DNA of 64,000 nucleotides from Spirochaetaceae bacterium (lineage in GTDB: Bacteria; Spirochaetota; Spirochaetia; DSM-27196; PWMO01), in the NCBI GenBank assembly GCA_007693945.1, contig RECP01000074.1, forward strand, positions 1 through 64,000, written 5' to 3'. Below are positions 1 to 12,177 of this stretch, in pieces. Numbering within the stretch: the first letter of the stretch is position 1; each line of letters opens with the position of its first letter. The notes under the pieces are model-generated. The model was not told where the DNA came from, made no database searches, and saw only the letters and a program-made list of their open reading frames with translations. The position numbers and the translations under genes are program-made.

Positions 1-906
1 TCGCAGAAGCTGCCGATCTTTTCGGTATCGGGTGAGCCGTACAACGAACTGCTGGCGCGCATCGCGATGCAGGCCGAGGTTGACATGATCATCCTGGGCG
101 GCATCGGTCTCAAGTACGACGATTACCTTTTTTTCCGCGACACGCTGGAGTCGGGGGGAGCGCTTTCGCGCACCATTTTCTTTGTACACACCGCTTCGGA
201 CCCGATTGTCGAAAGCCTGCTGGTTCCTGATATCTCGCTGGCGGTTGCCGAGCGCTTCGCGCTGCAGGGCAAGAAGGTGCTGGTGCTGCTGACCGACATG
301 ACCAACTTTGCCGACAGCATGAAGGAGATCGCCATCACCCAGGAACAGGTACCTTCCAACCGCGGCTATCCCGGTGATCTCTACAGCCAGCTGGCGTCGC
401 GCTACGAGAAGGCGGTTGACTTCGAAGGCGCCGGCTCGATCACGATCCTGGGCGTAACAACGATGCCCGGTGATGACGTGACCCACCCGGTGCCCGACAA
501 CACCGGCTACATCACGGAGGGGCAGTACTACCTGCGCAACGGGCGCATCGAGCCGTTCGGCTCGCTGTCGCGGCTCAAGCAACAGGTCAATGACAAGACG
601 CGTAAGGACCACCGTGCGGTGATGGACGGCATGATTCGGCTCTACGCCTCGTACAAGGAGTCGATGGAGAAGAAATCGATGGGCTTTCGCATGTCGGAAT
701 GGGATAACAAACTGCTGAAATACGGGTATCAGTTTGAACGCGATATGATGGACCTTAGCGTCAACATCCCGCTGGAAGAAGCGCTCGATCGGGGTTGGGC
801 TATTCTGGCAGACTGCTTCGAGCCCGATGAGACCGGGCTGCGCACCGAGCTCTGCAAGGAGTTCTGGCCGGCGAAGGCGGGTGAGGAAGCGAAGGCAACG
901 GCGTAA
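1..906 (+). CDS. atpB: V-type ATP synthase subunit B (3' part)
   Basis: Non-catalytic nucleotide-binding subunit of the peripheral V1 hexamer. The reading frame is open from base 1 and begins with residues [22 protein letters not shown], matching the LPIFS-G-PHNELA region of V-type B subunits, so the 5' third of the gene lies outside the window. About 301 residues remain out of roughly 430-460 expected. The conserved [13 protein letters not shown] and [13 protein letters not shown] segments are visible. The stop is 2 bp before subunit D, and the B-D-I-K order that follows is the typical spirochaetal V-ATPase operon. Family assignment is secure; only the start is missing. Confidence 0.96.
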   Translation, partial: SQKLPIFSVSGEPYNELLARIAMQAEVDMIILGGIGLKYDDYLFFRDTLESGGALSRTIFFVHTASDPIVESLLVPDISLAVAERFALQGKKVLVLLTDMTNFADSMKEIAITQEQVPSNRGYPGDLYSQLASRYEKAVDFEGAGSITILGVTTMPGDDVTHPVPDNTGYITEGQYYLRNGRIEPFGSLSRLKQQVNDKTRKDHRAVMDGMIRLYASYKESMEKKSMGFRMSEWDNKLLKYGYQFERDMMDLSVNIPLEEALDRGWAILADCFEPDETGLRTELCKEFWPAKAGEEAKATA

Positions 907-908
907 CG

Positions 909-1502
909 ATGGCGAAGGTCAAGCTCACCAAGAACGAACTCAAGCGCCAGAAAGACATGCTCAAACGGTTCCAGCGCTATCTGCCGACGCTGGTGCTCAA
1001 GAAGCAGCAGTTGCAGATGGTGATTCGGCAGGTTGAGGCTGAAGTCAAACGCAAGCTCGCCGAGCAGAAGCGTCTGACCGATGACCTGATGCAGTGGATT
1101 GCGGTGTTCGGCGAGGATCTTGTGCTCGAAGACCTCGTAAGCATTACCGGCATCAGTACCGACACCGGTAACATTGCCGGCATCGATATACCGGTGTTCG
1201 AGGGAATCGAGTTCGAGCAGCACGAGTGGGACCTGTTCCGCTACCCGCTGTGGGTTGATACCGGGGTGCGCCGGCTCAAGGAACTGCTGGCGCTGGATGC
1301 CGAAATTCGGGTGCTCGAGAAGCAGAAAGAGCTGATCGAAGAAGAGTTACGCATCACGACCCAACGGGTCAACCTGTTTGAAAAGGTCAAGATCCCGGAA
1401 GCCAAAGAGAATATTCGCATGATCCGGATCTATCTGGGCGATCAGCAGACCGCCGCGGTGGTTCGCGGCAAGATAGCCAAGAGTAACATTGTCGAGGTGT
1501 GA
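909..1502 (+). CDS. atpD: V-type ATP synthase subunit D
   Basis: Central rotor shaft subunit of the V1 part, linking the A3B3 head to the membrane ring. The 197-residue protein is of usual length for the family. It shows the expected long amphipathic helices at both ends: the N-terminal KVKLTKNELKRQKDMLKRF and the C-terminal LFEKVKIPEAKENIRMIRIYLGD. The latter is the conserved C-terminal motif of D subunits. It starts 2 bp after subunit B and ends 6 bp before subunit I, so it is translated within the same operon. No C, F or G subunit gene is interleaved, as known for spirochaetal clusters. Confidence 0.95.
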   Translation: MAKVKLTKNELKRQKDMLKRFQRYLPTLVLKKQQLQMVIRQVEAEVKRKLAEQKRLTDDLMQWIAVFGEDLVLEDLVSITGISTDTGNIAGIDIPVFEGIEFEQHEWDLFRYPLWVDTGVRRLKELLALDAEIRVLEKQKELIEEELRITTQRVNLFEKVKIPEAKENIRMIRIYLGDQQTAAVVRGKIAKSNIVEV

Positions 1503-1508
1503 TGGCCC

Positions 1509-3344
1509 ATGATTGAGAAAATGAAGAAGGCCACCGTCATCGTTCTCGACGCGCACCGTCGCCGGGCAGTCGACCAGATGCGGGATGTCGGCGTGCTGCA
1601 CATCGAGACTGTCGGTGTGGAGAGCAGTACGCTGCAGTCACTGCAGGCGTCGCGACAGCTGATTGAACGAGCCGCCGGGATTGTCTCAACGACCGCTGAG
1701 AACGCCGGCATCGAGCTTTCCGAGGCGCACGGCGAAGCCTCGTTGGAAGAACGCGAAAAGCTCGGTGGCGAGTGTGAGCAGGTGATCGGCTGGGCCGACG
1801 AGATTCGAAGCCTGCGCGAAGAGCGAGACCGTCTGGAGCGCGATGCGGGCCGGCTCGAGCCATGGGGTGACTTTGCGCCGGAAGACATCAGAGCGCTGCG
1901 CGAGCACGGTCTGGAGATCTCGCTCTACACCGCTTCACCCAAAGAGTTCCAGAAGCTGCAGGCCAAACGGCTGTTTGTGGTCCACAGCGCTCAGGGCGTG
2001 GTCTATTTCGTGCATATCCGGCGTCCCGGAGAGGCACGTCTGAAGCTTGATGAAACACAGTTACCCGATACGCGGCTGGCCGATGTACAACAGCAGATCG
2101 GGCGGATCAACGAGCGGCTGAGCGAAATGGAGCGTATGATTATCGACCGCGCCGATCAGCTGCCGGTCTATCGGGCGGTGCTGCAGCAGCTCAACGCGGC
2201 AATTGAGTTTGAACAGGTGCACACCGGCATGGCAGAGGAAGGTGCACTGGCCCACATAACCGGCTACGTTCCGCTCAGCGATGTTTCCGCGCTCAAGGCA
2301 GCCGCGACCGCCGGGAATTGGGGGCTCCTGTTGCGTGATCCGGACCCGGATGACCCTGTACCAACCCGTATCAGGAATCCGCGACCGGTACGCATTATCC
2401 AGCCGGTGTTTGAATTGCTGGGGACGGTTCCGGGCTACCGTGAGCTCGATATCAGCTCCTTCTTTCTGGTCTTCTTCACCGGCTTTTTTGCGATGATCAT
2501 CGGTGATGCGGGCTACGGACTGATTCTGCTCGGCATCTCGCTCTACGCGATGATCAAAACGCGCGCTGCCGGCAAAGCGATGCCTCTGGGGCTTCTGCTG
2601 CTGGTACTGTTGAGCGCTGCGACGATTGTATGGGGGGCTATCACCGGCACATGGTTCGGCTACGAGGGTTTTGCCGAGCTGCCGTTTCTGTCGTGGATGG
2701 TGATCCCGCGGATCTACAGTTTCAACCCGCAGAGCGCCGAAGTCGTGCAGTGGTTCTGTTTCATTATCGGTACGGTGCACCTCAGCATCGCCCACGGCTG
2801 GACCTTCCTGCGCAACCTGCAGGAGAGGCCGCGCATCCGTGCCGTCGCACAGCTCGGCTGGCTTACGATGGTTGTGGGGCTGTATCATCTGGTACTGACG
2901 GTTGTTCTCGGTCATCCGATGCCGTCGTACGCTCTTACCCTGATTGTGGGCGGTTTTGGGGCCGTGATTCTGTTTTCGATGCAGGAGGCCGGCCGGAACT
3001 TCTTCAAGGGCGTTTTGAAGGGCATCGCCAACATCATCACTCTGGCGCTGGACGGGGTCAGTGCCTTCTCCGACATTATCTCGTACATCCGTCTGTTTGC
3101 GGTGGGACTGGCAACCGTGGAGATCGCGGCCAGCTTCAACGCCATGGCCGGCGAGATGGCGGTGGGTGTGCCGGGGACTGTGGCCGCGGTGCTGGTTCTG
3201 TTTCTGGGCCACACGCTCAACCTGGCCATGGCGGCGCTGGCGGTCATCGTGCACGGAGTGCGCCTGAATATGCTTGAGTTTTCGACCCATCTGGGAATGG
3301 AGTGGAGTGGTGTCCAGTACAGGCCGTTCCAGAAGAGCTCGTAG
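1509..3344 (+). CDS. atpI: V-type ATP synthase subunit I
   Basis: Membrane stator subunit (subunit a/I family) forming the ion half-channels. In 611 residues there is an N-terminal cytoplasmic coiled-coil arm (about 1-300, rich in Glu and Arg heptads) followed by a C-terminal block of about seven membrane helices beginning near SSFFLVFFTGFFAMIIGDAGYG. The GDAGYG sequence and the later DIISYIRLFAVGLA segment, with the essential Arg of the ion channel, are hallmarks of the family. The length is slightly short of the usual 650. The ATG at 1509 is chosen over an out-of-frame ATG at 1502. It lies 6 bp after atpD and 42 bp before the proteolipid gene. Confidence 0.95.
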   Translation: MIEKMKKATVIVLDAHRRRAVDQMRDVGVLHIETVGVESSTLQSLQASRQLIERAAGIVSTTAENAGIELSEAHGEASLEEREKLGGECEQVIGWADEIRSLREERDRLERDAGRLEPWGDFAPEDIRALREHGLEISLYTASPKEFQKLQAKRLFVVHSAQGVVYFVHIRRPGEARLKLDETQLPDTRLADVQQQIGRINERLSEMERMIIDRADQLPVYRAVLQQLNAAIEFEQVHTGMAEEGALAHITGYVPLSDVSALKAAATAGNWGLLLRDPDPDDPVPTRIRNPRPVRIIQPVFELLGTVPGYRELDISSFFLVFFTGFFAMIIGDAGYGLILLGISLYAMIKTRAAGKAMPLGLLLLVLLSAATIVWGAITGTWFGYEGFAELPFLSWMVIPRIYSFNPQSAEVVQWFCFIIGTVHLSIAHGWTFLRNLQERPRIRAVAQLGWLTMVVGLYHLVLTVVLGHPMPSYALTLIVGGFGAVILFSMQEAGRNFFKGVLKGIANIITLALDGVSAFSDIISYIRLFAVGLATVEIAASFNAMAGEMAVGVPGTVAAVLVLFLGHTLNLAMAALAVIVHGVRLNMLEFSTHLGMEWSGVQYRPFQKSS

Positions 3345-3386
3345 ACAGACGTAGACTGACAATCCAAGGGGAAAGGAGACACATCG

Positions 3387-3818
3387 ATGGAATGGGGACT
3401 AATAGGAGTTGGTTCGGCGCTTGCACTCGCGGCGGTTGGCTCGGCGCTGGGCGCCGGCAGTGCGGGAATGGCGGCCGTAGGGGCGTGGAAGAAATGTTTT
3501 GCCCAGAACAAGCCGGCGCCGTTCTTGCTGGTAGCCTTTGTCGGAGCACCGTTAACCCAGACTATCTACGGGTTCATACTGATGAATGCGCTGGCCGAGG
3601 CAGCCGCCGGCGGTATCGATTCCGGTATGCTGCTCGGCGCCGGTGTGCTCGGCGGCATCGCAATGGGCTTCTCCGCCTGGTTCCAGGGTAAGTGTGGAGC
3701 GGTGGCCTCCGACGCTCTGGCTGAGACCGGCAAGGGCTTTGGCAACTATATCATGGTGCTCGGTCTGGTTGAAACTGTGGCGCTGTTCGTGATGGTGTTC
3801 CTGCTGGGCATGGTGTAA
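3387..3818 (+). CDS. atpK: V-type ATP synthase subunit K (proteolipid)
   Basis: Rotor-ring proteolipid of the V0 sector. The 143 residues form two fused hairpins with four membrane helices. The ion-binding Glu of helix 4 is E129 in LGLVETVAL. The residues corresponding to the Na+ ligands known from Enterococcus hirae NtpK (T64, Q65, Q110, E139) are present as T57, Q58, Q100 and E129, so a sodium-coupled ring is predicted. A good ribosome site (GGGGAAAGGAG) precedes the ATG. It is the last gene of the operon, followed by a hairpin terminator at 3871-3905. Confidence 0.95.
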   Translation: MEWGLIGVGSALALAAVGSALGAGSAGMAAVGAWKKCFAQNKPAPFLLVAFVGAPLTQTIYGFILMNALAEAAAGGIDSGMLLGAGVLGGIAMGFSAWFQGKCGAVASDALAETGKGFGNYIMVLGLVETVALFVMVFLLGMV

Positions 3819-3870
3819 GCCGCGCCAATACCGTACACCCGGAGTTGTACTATCAGTATCAACCCCTGCA

Positions 3871-3905
3871 AGGGTCGGCCGCCGTGGTCGGCCCTGGTTG
3901 TTTTT
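3871..3905 (+). terminator. rho-independent terminator of the V-ATPase operon
   Basis: A 10-bp stem (3871-3880 with 3886-3895, two G-U pairs) closes a 5-base loop and is followed by GG and the U-rich run TTGTTTTTG. It sits about 50 bp after atpK and about 50 bp before the next start codon, and so separates the ATPase operon from the downstream TPR gene. Confidence 0.8.
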
Positions 3906-3955
3906 GCTGCACTGCGCGAGCTACCGGACCGATATATGTAAACAGGGAGGCGTGT

Positions 3956-4852
3956 ATGACACGGCGGGCCTGTCTCGCGTCCTTGATTCTCTTCCTCTTC
4001 AGCGCGCCGATTCTGCTCCCGGCGCAGGAGGCGGTGCAGACACCGCCGTGGGTGCTCTATGAGCAGGGGATGCAACTGCTCGAGCAGGGCCGCTTCGGCG
4101 AGGCGTTGCGCCGCTTCCGGGCGGCCGCCCGCCAGCGAGCCCCGTTCCCGGAAGCCGAGGTTGGGATCGGTCGCGTGCTGCAGGCCGAGGGATCGTTCGA
4201 TCTGGCCGTGCGTCAGTACCGTACGGCGCTTGAACAGTCCTATGCTTTCGAGGTGCCGCAGACTGCCTACCTGGTGCGCTACCTGATCGCCGATGTCCAT
4301 CGGCTGCGGGGTGACAGCCGGGCGTACGAACAGAAACTGCTCGAGATCGCCGGCCAGGAAGCTGCGTTTTCGGACCCGGGCCTGGAGGACCGGCGCGCCG
4401 CCTACCTCGATGTGCTGCGCAATCGGGGTCTCGATCGGCTGATGGTGCTCTACCGTATCGATGACGGATTCTCGCACCGGGCGCACCGCGAGCTTGGAAT
4501 GCATCTTTTCGATCACGCGCGTGACGGCGCGCTGGAACACCTTACATTTGCCGTCATGAAAGGATTCACGCGCCTGGTGGGAGAGTTGCGGCAGCGGCAG
4601 TTCGATTATCGCTATACCACGGCGGTCGATGTGCTGGCGGATGCCCACGAAGTTCGGTATCTGAGCGATTACCTTGAGCGCGAGGATTTCTACCGCACAC
4701 TTTACTACCTCGGGCTGGCACTGGAGCGCGAGACCCCGAGCTCGGAGACCGCCGTGTCGATCTGGCGTACGCTGGCGGCGCTTCCGGAGGCCGGCGAATG
4801 GTATCTGCGGGCTCTCGAACGCGTGGCCGGACCATCGCTGCGCCGACGTTGA
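3956..4852 (+). CDS. exported TPR-repeat protein
   Basis: Function unknown. The 298-residue protein begins with a signal peptide (MTRRACLASLILFLFSAPILLPAQ) ending in an AxQ-type cleavage region. Helical repeats follow (YEQGMQLLEQGRFGEALRRFRAA, then AEGSFDLAVRQYRTALEQ) with the TPR spacing of about 34 residues. The start at 3956 is chosen because a GGGAGG ribosome site precedes it and the signal peptide follows directly. An upstream in-frame extension would run through the terminator hairpin. It probably acts as a periplasmic scaffold. The neighbour uvrA follows 53 bp later. Confidence 0.8.
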   Translation: MTRRACLASLILFLFSAPILLPAQEAVQTPPWVLYEQGMQLLEQGRFGEALRRFRAAARQRAPFPEAEVGIGRVLQAEGSFDLAVRQYRTALEQSYAFEVPQTAYLVRYLIADVHRLRGDSRAYEQKLLEIAGQEAAFSDPGLEDRRAAYLDVLRNRGLDRLMVLYRIDDGFSHRAHRELGMHLFDHARDGALEHLTFAVMKGFTRLVGELRQRQFDYRYTTAVDVLADAHEVRYLSDYLEREDFYRTLYYLGLALERETPSSETAVSIWRTLAALPEAGEWYLRALERVAGPSLRRR

Positions 4853-4864
4853 TTTCCGAAGACG

Positions 4865-4893
4865 TTGATTATCGCTCGCCGATGTCGTAGTCT
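4865..4893 (+). promoter_or_regulatory. candidate sigma-70 promoter of uvrA
   Basis: TTGATT, 17 bases, then TAGTCT. The -10 box ends 12 bp before the uvrA ATG and no Shine-Dalgarno sequence is visible between them. The match is modest and no LexA-type operator was recognised. Confidence 0.3.
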
Positions 4894-4905
4894 TGCGCAA
4901 CACCT

Positions 4906-7739
<2,834 letters not shown>

Positions 7740-7740
<1 letters not shown>

Positions 7741-10700
7741 TGCTTCAAGCCAAAGCCGCCGCGTGGTGTGCGTTGCTGTTGCTGCTCCCCCTGACAGTGC
7801 CGGCACAACAGAACAATGAAACCGGGACTGTCGCCGAGATCCCGCTGTCGCTGACTCAGCGCACCATGGCCCAGGACATCGCAACCGCCGATTTCGAGGA
7901 ACTGGTTGTGTGGCTGTCGCGCATCGGTCTTTCGACTCGCGGTTCTCGCAGCGAGCTGCAGGATCGCCTCTTTGATCACTACGGTGTGAGCAGACCGGCG
8001 GATCCGGAGCGTGAAGCGACGCGCGAGATCACTATCGAGTCGGCGCTCGAATCCGAGTACTTCCTGCTCGAACAGATCGACCAGCGCTATATCCGACTGC
8101 GGGGCGGAGTGCACGTGCGGATGGAGGACTTCGAAACCGGGGTTACTCACCGCATCAGCGCCGAGGAGATTGTCTTCAACCAGACCGAGAACAGCCTGAC
8201 GGCGCGAGGCGAAATCGAGTACCTTATTTCGCGGCCGGGACAGGGTGACGAGCGGTTCAGCGGCCAGGGCATAACCGTCTTCCTCAACACGTGGGAAGGT
8301 GTGTTTCTGGAAGGTCGCTCGACCCGCCCGCGGATCATCGAGGACGAGGAGATCGAGTTCAGCTATTCGGGTCGCTACATCACGCGTTCCGCCGATGACA
8401 TCATCGTCATGGAAGACGGCACCATAACCTCATCGCCGGTCGATCCACCCAACTACCACATTCGGGCGCGTCGTATCTGGGTTCTGGGGCCTGGAGAGTG
8501 GGGTCTCCAGAACGCCGTTCTCTACGTCGGGCGCGTCCCGGTTTTCTACTTCCCGTTCTTCTTCCGTCACGGTGACCGCCTCTTCTTCAACCCGGTGGCC
8601 GGTTACCGCAACCGGCAGGGCGCGTTCATTCAGACCACCAGTTACCTGATCGGCAGCAAACAGGCCCGTGAGACCTCGGTATCGTTTCTGCAGTTGGCTG
8701 ATGAAGGCGAAGGCGAAACCAGACGCGTGCGCGAGGGGCTGTTCATGCGGCCGGCCACTGCCGACGATCCGCCGCCGCGGTTTGACGATCAGGACTGGAA
8801 TCTGCGCCTGCTGGCGGACATCTATACACGCATGGGAGCCTACGTCGGTCTGGAGGGCGAGTTGCCGCAGCTCTGGTTCTTCGATCGTTTTGACGGCGCG
8901 CTCGGCATCGGCGTCAGCCGCCCGGTGCGCAATCACCCGCCCGGAACCCTGGGCTACACCAACTATTTCATCGATCAGGACGGCAACAGCATCCGTTACT
9001 GGGATTCCACGCGGTTCGCCGGGGCGACCGTTCCGTTCCGTTACAAGACCGACATCGGTTTTACAACGCGTGTCGAGCGTCTGAATCTGCGCGGTGATTT
9101 CGAGCTGTACTCCGACCGCTATGTCGATCTGGATTTCGGTGACCGTTCGGAGGACATGGATTGGCTGGCACTGGTAGGTGAAGGGCCGGACTTCGAGCCT
9201 GAAACGGTCAGCGAGAAGAGAAGCCTTCTATGGCGGCTTTCGGGAAGTTACAGCGCTCCGGTCAATCCGCTCTCTCCCTGGATTCAGAGCCTGTCGGTAC
9301 AGAACTTCGTCACTTCGCTGTCGTGGAACAGCAAGGCGACCGCTTTCGACGCGCTGCCCGACTACGCCGATCAGGCGGACCGTAGCCCGCAGGACCACTT
9401 TTTCTACCCTGCGCGGCTGACCGCCCCGGACATCGGCGTGCGCATGACCGGAAGCGTGCTCGACAGCCGCCGGCCGCGCGCGAGAGCAGCGGCGCCTGAT
9501 GACGAGCCGCAGTTTGATATCCTGGCCCCATGGGAGAGCGAGTCGGAGGAATCACTGGAGGAAACCGGTGCCCCCGATGAGGGATACCGGCGTCTGCCGG
9601 CACGCGAGGCCGACCTGACCGGTTTGCGGCGTGAGGAGCCTGCGAACTACCGCGTGTCCTACACGCTCACGCCGCGACTGACGGTAATCAACGAGTACGA
9701 CCAGTCCGAGTGGCGTGAACCCGACGATATCGACTTTGCCTTCGCCTACTCCAGTTTGACCTCCAACAACAGCGCGCGCATCAGTTATCAGGGCGATATC
9801 TACGACCGGCTGTTTGTGATCAGCGGCTCGATTGACTCCAGCTATCGCTATCGGTCGATCTACAACGCCGAACGGCTCGACGATGCCCAGCTACGCAATC
9901 TGGAGACGCAGGCGTTTCGCTACGGTTCCGCACGCGTTGCCAATAACCTGCGGCTTTCGACGTTTCCGTTTGTACGCGACCGCTACTTTGAACGAACGAA
10001 CGTCAGTTACGATCTCAACACCACGCTGTATGACCGCGCCTTTGTCGGACGGGATCCCGATGACGACTCGCCGATCTACGCCGATCGGTTCTTTCGCTGG
10101 GACGATGAGTTTGTGCGGGCTCACGCGCTCAATATGAATCTGCTGGTAAACTACTGGCGCGCGACGCAGTCACTGCGTGTCCGGGCCGATCTTCCCCCGC
10201 TGGACGATCGCTACAACGGGCGGCTCGACCTGATCACGGGGCCGTTAACGTCAACGGTTGAGGCCGAAGCCCGCCGGATCGAGGACGAATGGCGGTACAG
10301 TCCGCTGACGGTGACTGAAACGCTGCGATTTCGCGAGCAGCTGTCACTGCGACAGCGGTTTGTGTACGACATAGAGGAAGATGAGGTCGACTCCCTGTCG
10401 ACGTCGCTGCGGGTCTGGCCGCTGACCGCGACGCTGAACTTTCGCAACACGCCGGGGTTCCGTTTCGTAGGCCCCGAACTGGGCACTGCGCCGTGGGAGC
10501 CACGCGGTGAAGACAAAGCCGCGCTGCGCGCTACCGATTCCGATCTGCGACTGGACGTTCGTTACGAGAGCGACCCGCTGTGGCGCAACCGGGTACGCTG
10601 GGGTGCACGGTTTGACTCGTTGCTGCGCATGAACTTTCTTCGGTTTACCGAGAGCTTCCTTGATCTAAGGCTGGGCTTCAATCTGCGAGTTCACCAGTTT

Positions 10701-11069
10701 CTGGATCTGAGCTTCTCATCGGTATCGCGCAACGCGCTGGTGTACCAGTATGTGCCGTCGCTGGCGGAGCGGGTGGGCGTTCCGCAGCGCAGTTTTCTCG
10801 AAGATATCACCAACTCGTTTGCCTTTGGCGATCAGGAGCGCCGCCAGGACTCGCCGTTCAACATCCAGAGCATCAGTATTGCCGCGGTGCATCATCTTGA
10901 TGACTGGGATCTGACCCTGCGCTACACCGGCAATCCGGAAGTGGTGCAGGACAGCGACGGTCGGCCGCAGTATCGCTGGATTCCGCTGGTCGAAATCAGC
11001 CTGGTGTGGCGTCCGTTCCCCGAGATTCGCAGCGAGGTGCGCTGGGACGACGACGAGCTGTTCTATTAG
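7740..11069 (+). CDS. lptD: LptD/OstA-like outer-membrane assembly protein
   Basis: Probable spirochaetal counterpart of LptD, the outer-membrane beta-barrel that places lipopolysaccharide or another glycolipid in the outer leaflet. The 1109-residue protein has a signal peptide (to about residue 23, PAQ). A helical SAP-like segment follows at about 47-81 (WLSRIGLSTRGSRSELQDRL). Next come an OstA/LptA-like jellyroll (about 110-290: VRMEDF, EEIVFNQTENSLTARGEIEY, GLQNAVLYVGRVPVFYFPFFFRHGDR) and a long beta-rich domain ending in an aromatic (DDELFY). The VPVFYFPFF motif is typical of LptD. The start is the ATG overlapping the uvrA stop. From memory, Treponema pallidum also has an LptD homologue (TP0515) next to uvrA (TP0514). 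Substrate is unknown, since many spirochaetes lack LPS. Confidence 0.85.
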
Positions 11070-11100
11070 AGGCTGAACTGCGGGGTACGCGACAATTGCG

Positions 11101-11137
11101 GCGCAGGAACTCCATGCCGACCGACCCCGTACGGCCA
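11101..11137 (+). repeat. intergenic repeat, copy 1 (core)
   Basis: This 37-base stretch between the LptD-like gene and phoH matches the reverse complement of 59991-60027 at 35 of 37 positions, the two differences being transitions (11114 and 11119). Beyond the core, similarity continues weakly to about 11155 (GAATCGCTG here, GAATTGCTG in copy 2). An 8-bp inverted repeat (TACGGCCA, 13 bases, TGGCCGTA) sits at its 3' end. Both copies lie between co-directional genes and in the same orientation relative to them. Confidence 0.75.
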
Positions 11138-11223
11138 AAACGGGAATCGCTGGCCGTATCCGGAACGGCCTTGACCGCCGCTTCCCGTCGGTTCTATACT
11201 CATAGTGCCGAAGAGGAGATCTA

Positions 11224-12177
11224 TTGAGTTACAACGCAACGGTTGTACTGGAGAGTGCCGATGTCATGACCGAGGTGTGCGGGGTGCATGACGCCAACCT
11301 CAAGGTCATAGAAGAGTTATTGCAGACACCGATACGTTCGCGCGGCAATGAACTGTTTCTGGAAGACGAGGGCGGTGAGAAGCGGACAATCCTTGTTCAT
11401 CTGCTCGATGAGCTGCAGCAGCATATAGGCCTCGGACAGGCTGCGTCACCGGAGCTGATCCGCGCTATCCACGCCTCCATTACCAGCGGAGAGACCGGTG
11501 CAGTCGAAGAGCTCAAGAAGGTCAACGTTGTCATCCCCAACGGCAAGACAGTATTCCCGCGCAGCCATGGACAGGCACTCTATCTCAACGGCATGGACAC
11601 CCGCGACATGGTGTTTTGTATCGGGCCTGCCGGTACCGGCAAGACGTACCTGGCGGTAGCCCACGCGCTGGCGGAAGTCCTGTCGCGCAAGAAGCGGAAG
11701 CTCGTTTTGACTCGGCCGGTGGTGGAAGCCGGAGAGCGGCTGGGGTTTCTTCCGGGCGATCTGGCGCAGAAGATCAACCCCTATCTGAAACCGCTCTACG
11801 ACGCAATGGAGACTTTGACGTCCCCGGAAACGGTGCAGCGCATGGAGGAGAACCGGGTGATTGAAGTCGCGCCGCTGGCCTATATGCGCGGCCGCAGTCT
11901 GGCGGACTGCTACATCATTCTGGACGAGGCACAGAATACTACCCGCGAGCAGATGAAGATGTTCCTGACGCGGATGGGCGAAGGATCGAGGGCCGTGGTT
12001 ACCGGTGACATCACGCAGATTGATCTGCCTTCACGGCGTGATTCCGGTCTGCTGCACGCAATTGAAATTCTGCGCGATATCACCGATATTCACTTTTCGT
12101 GGTTCAGCGGGCGGGACGTGGTGCGTAATCCGCTGGTGCGCAAGATCATAGATGCGTACGATGCGCACGGAGCGTAG
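11224..12177 (+). CDS. phoH: PhoH family ATPase
   Basis: PhoH-like P-loop ATPase, a family tied to RNA metabolism and usually encoded beside ybeY. The 317 residues carry Walker A GPAGTGKT at 134-141 and Walker B ILDEAQNTT with DEAQ at 234-237. The sensor segment VVTGDITQIDLP follows. The start is TTG at 11224, supported by GAGGAG five bases upstream; the next in-frame ATG is at residue 15 and lacks such a site. The stop is directly adjacent to the ybeY ATG. In many relatives an HD-domain membrane protein gene lies between phoH and ybeY; it is absent here. Confidence 0.95.
   Translation: MSYNATVVLESADVMTEVCGVHDANLKVIEELLQTPIRSRGNELFLEDEGGEKRTILVHLLDELQQHIGLGQAASPELIRAIHASITSGETGAVEELKKVNVVIPNGKTVFPRSHGQALYLNGMDTRDMVFCIGPAGTGKTYLAVAHALAEVLSRKKRKLVLTRPVVEAGERLGFLPGDLAQKINPYLKPLYDAMETLTSPETVQRMEENRVIEVAPLAYMRGRSLADCYIILDEAQNTTREQMKMFLTRMGEGSRAVVTGDITQIDLPSRRDSGLLHAIEILRDITDIHFSWFSGRDVVRNPLVRKIIDAYDAHGA

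Noticed and set aside
2061-3362. Long minus-strand open frame of 433 codons opposite the V-ATPase subunit I gene
   Set aside because: It mirrors a clear conserved gene, has no recognisable domain and arises from G+C-rich codon bias.
3746-4903. Minus-strand open frame of 385 codons across the V-ATPase terminator and the TPR gene
   Set aside because: It would run through the terminator hairpin and has no signal, ribosome site or motif.
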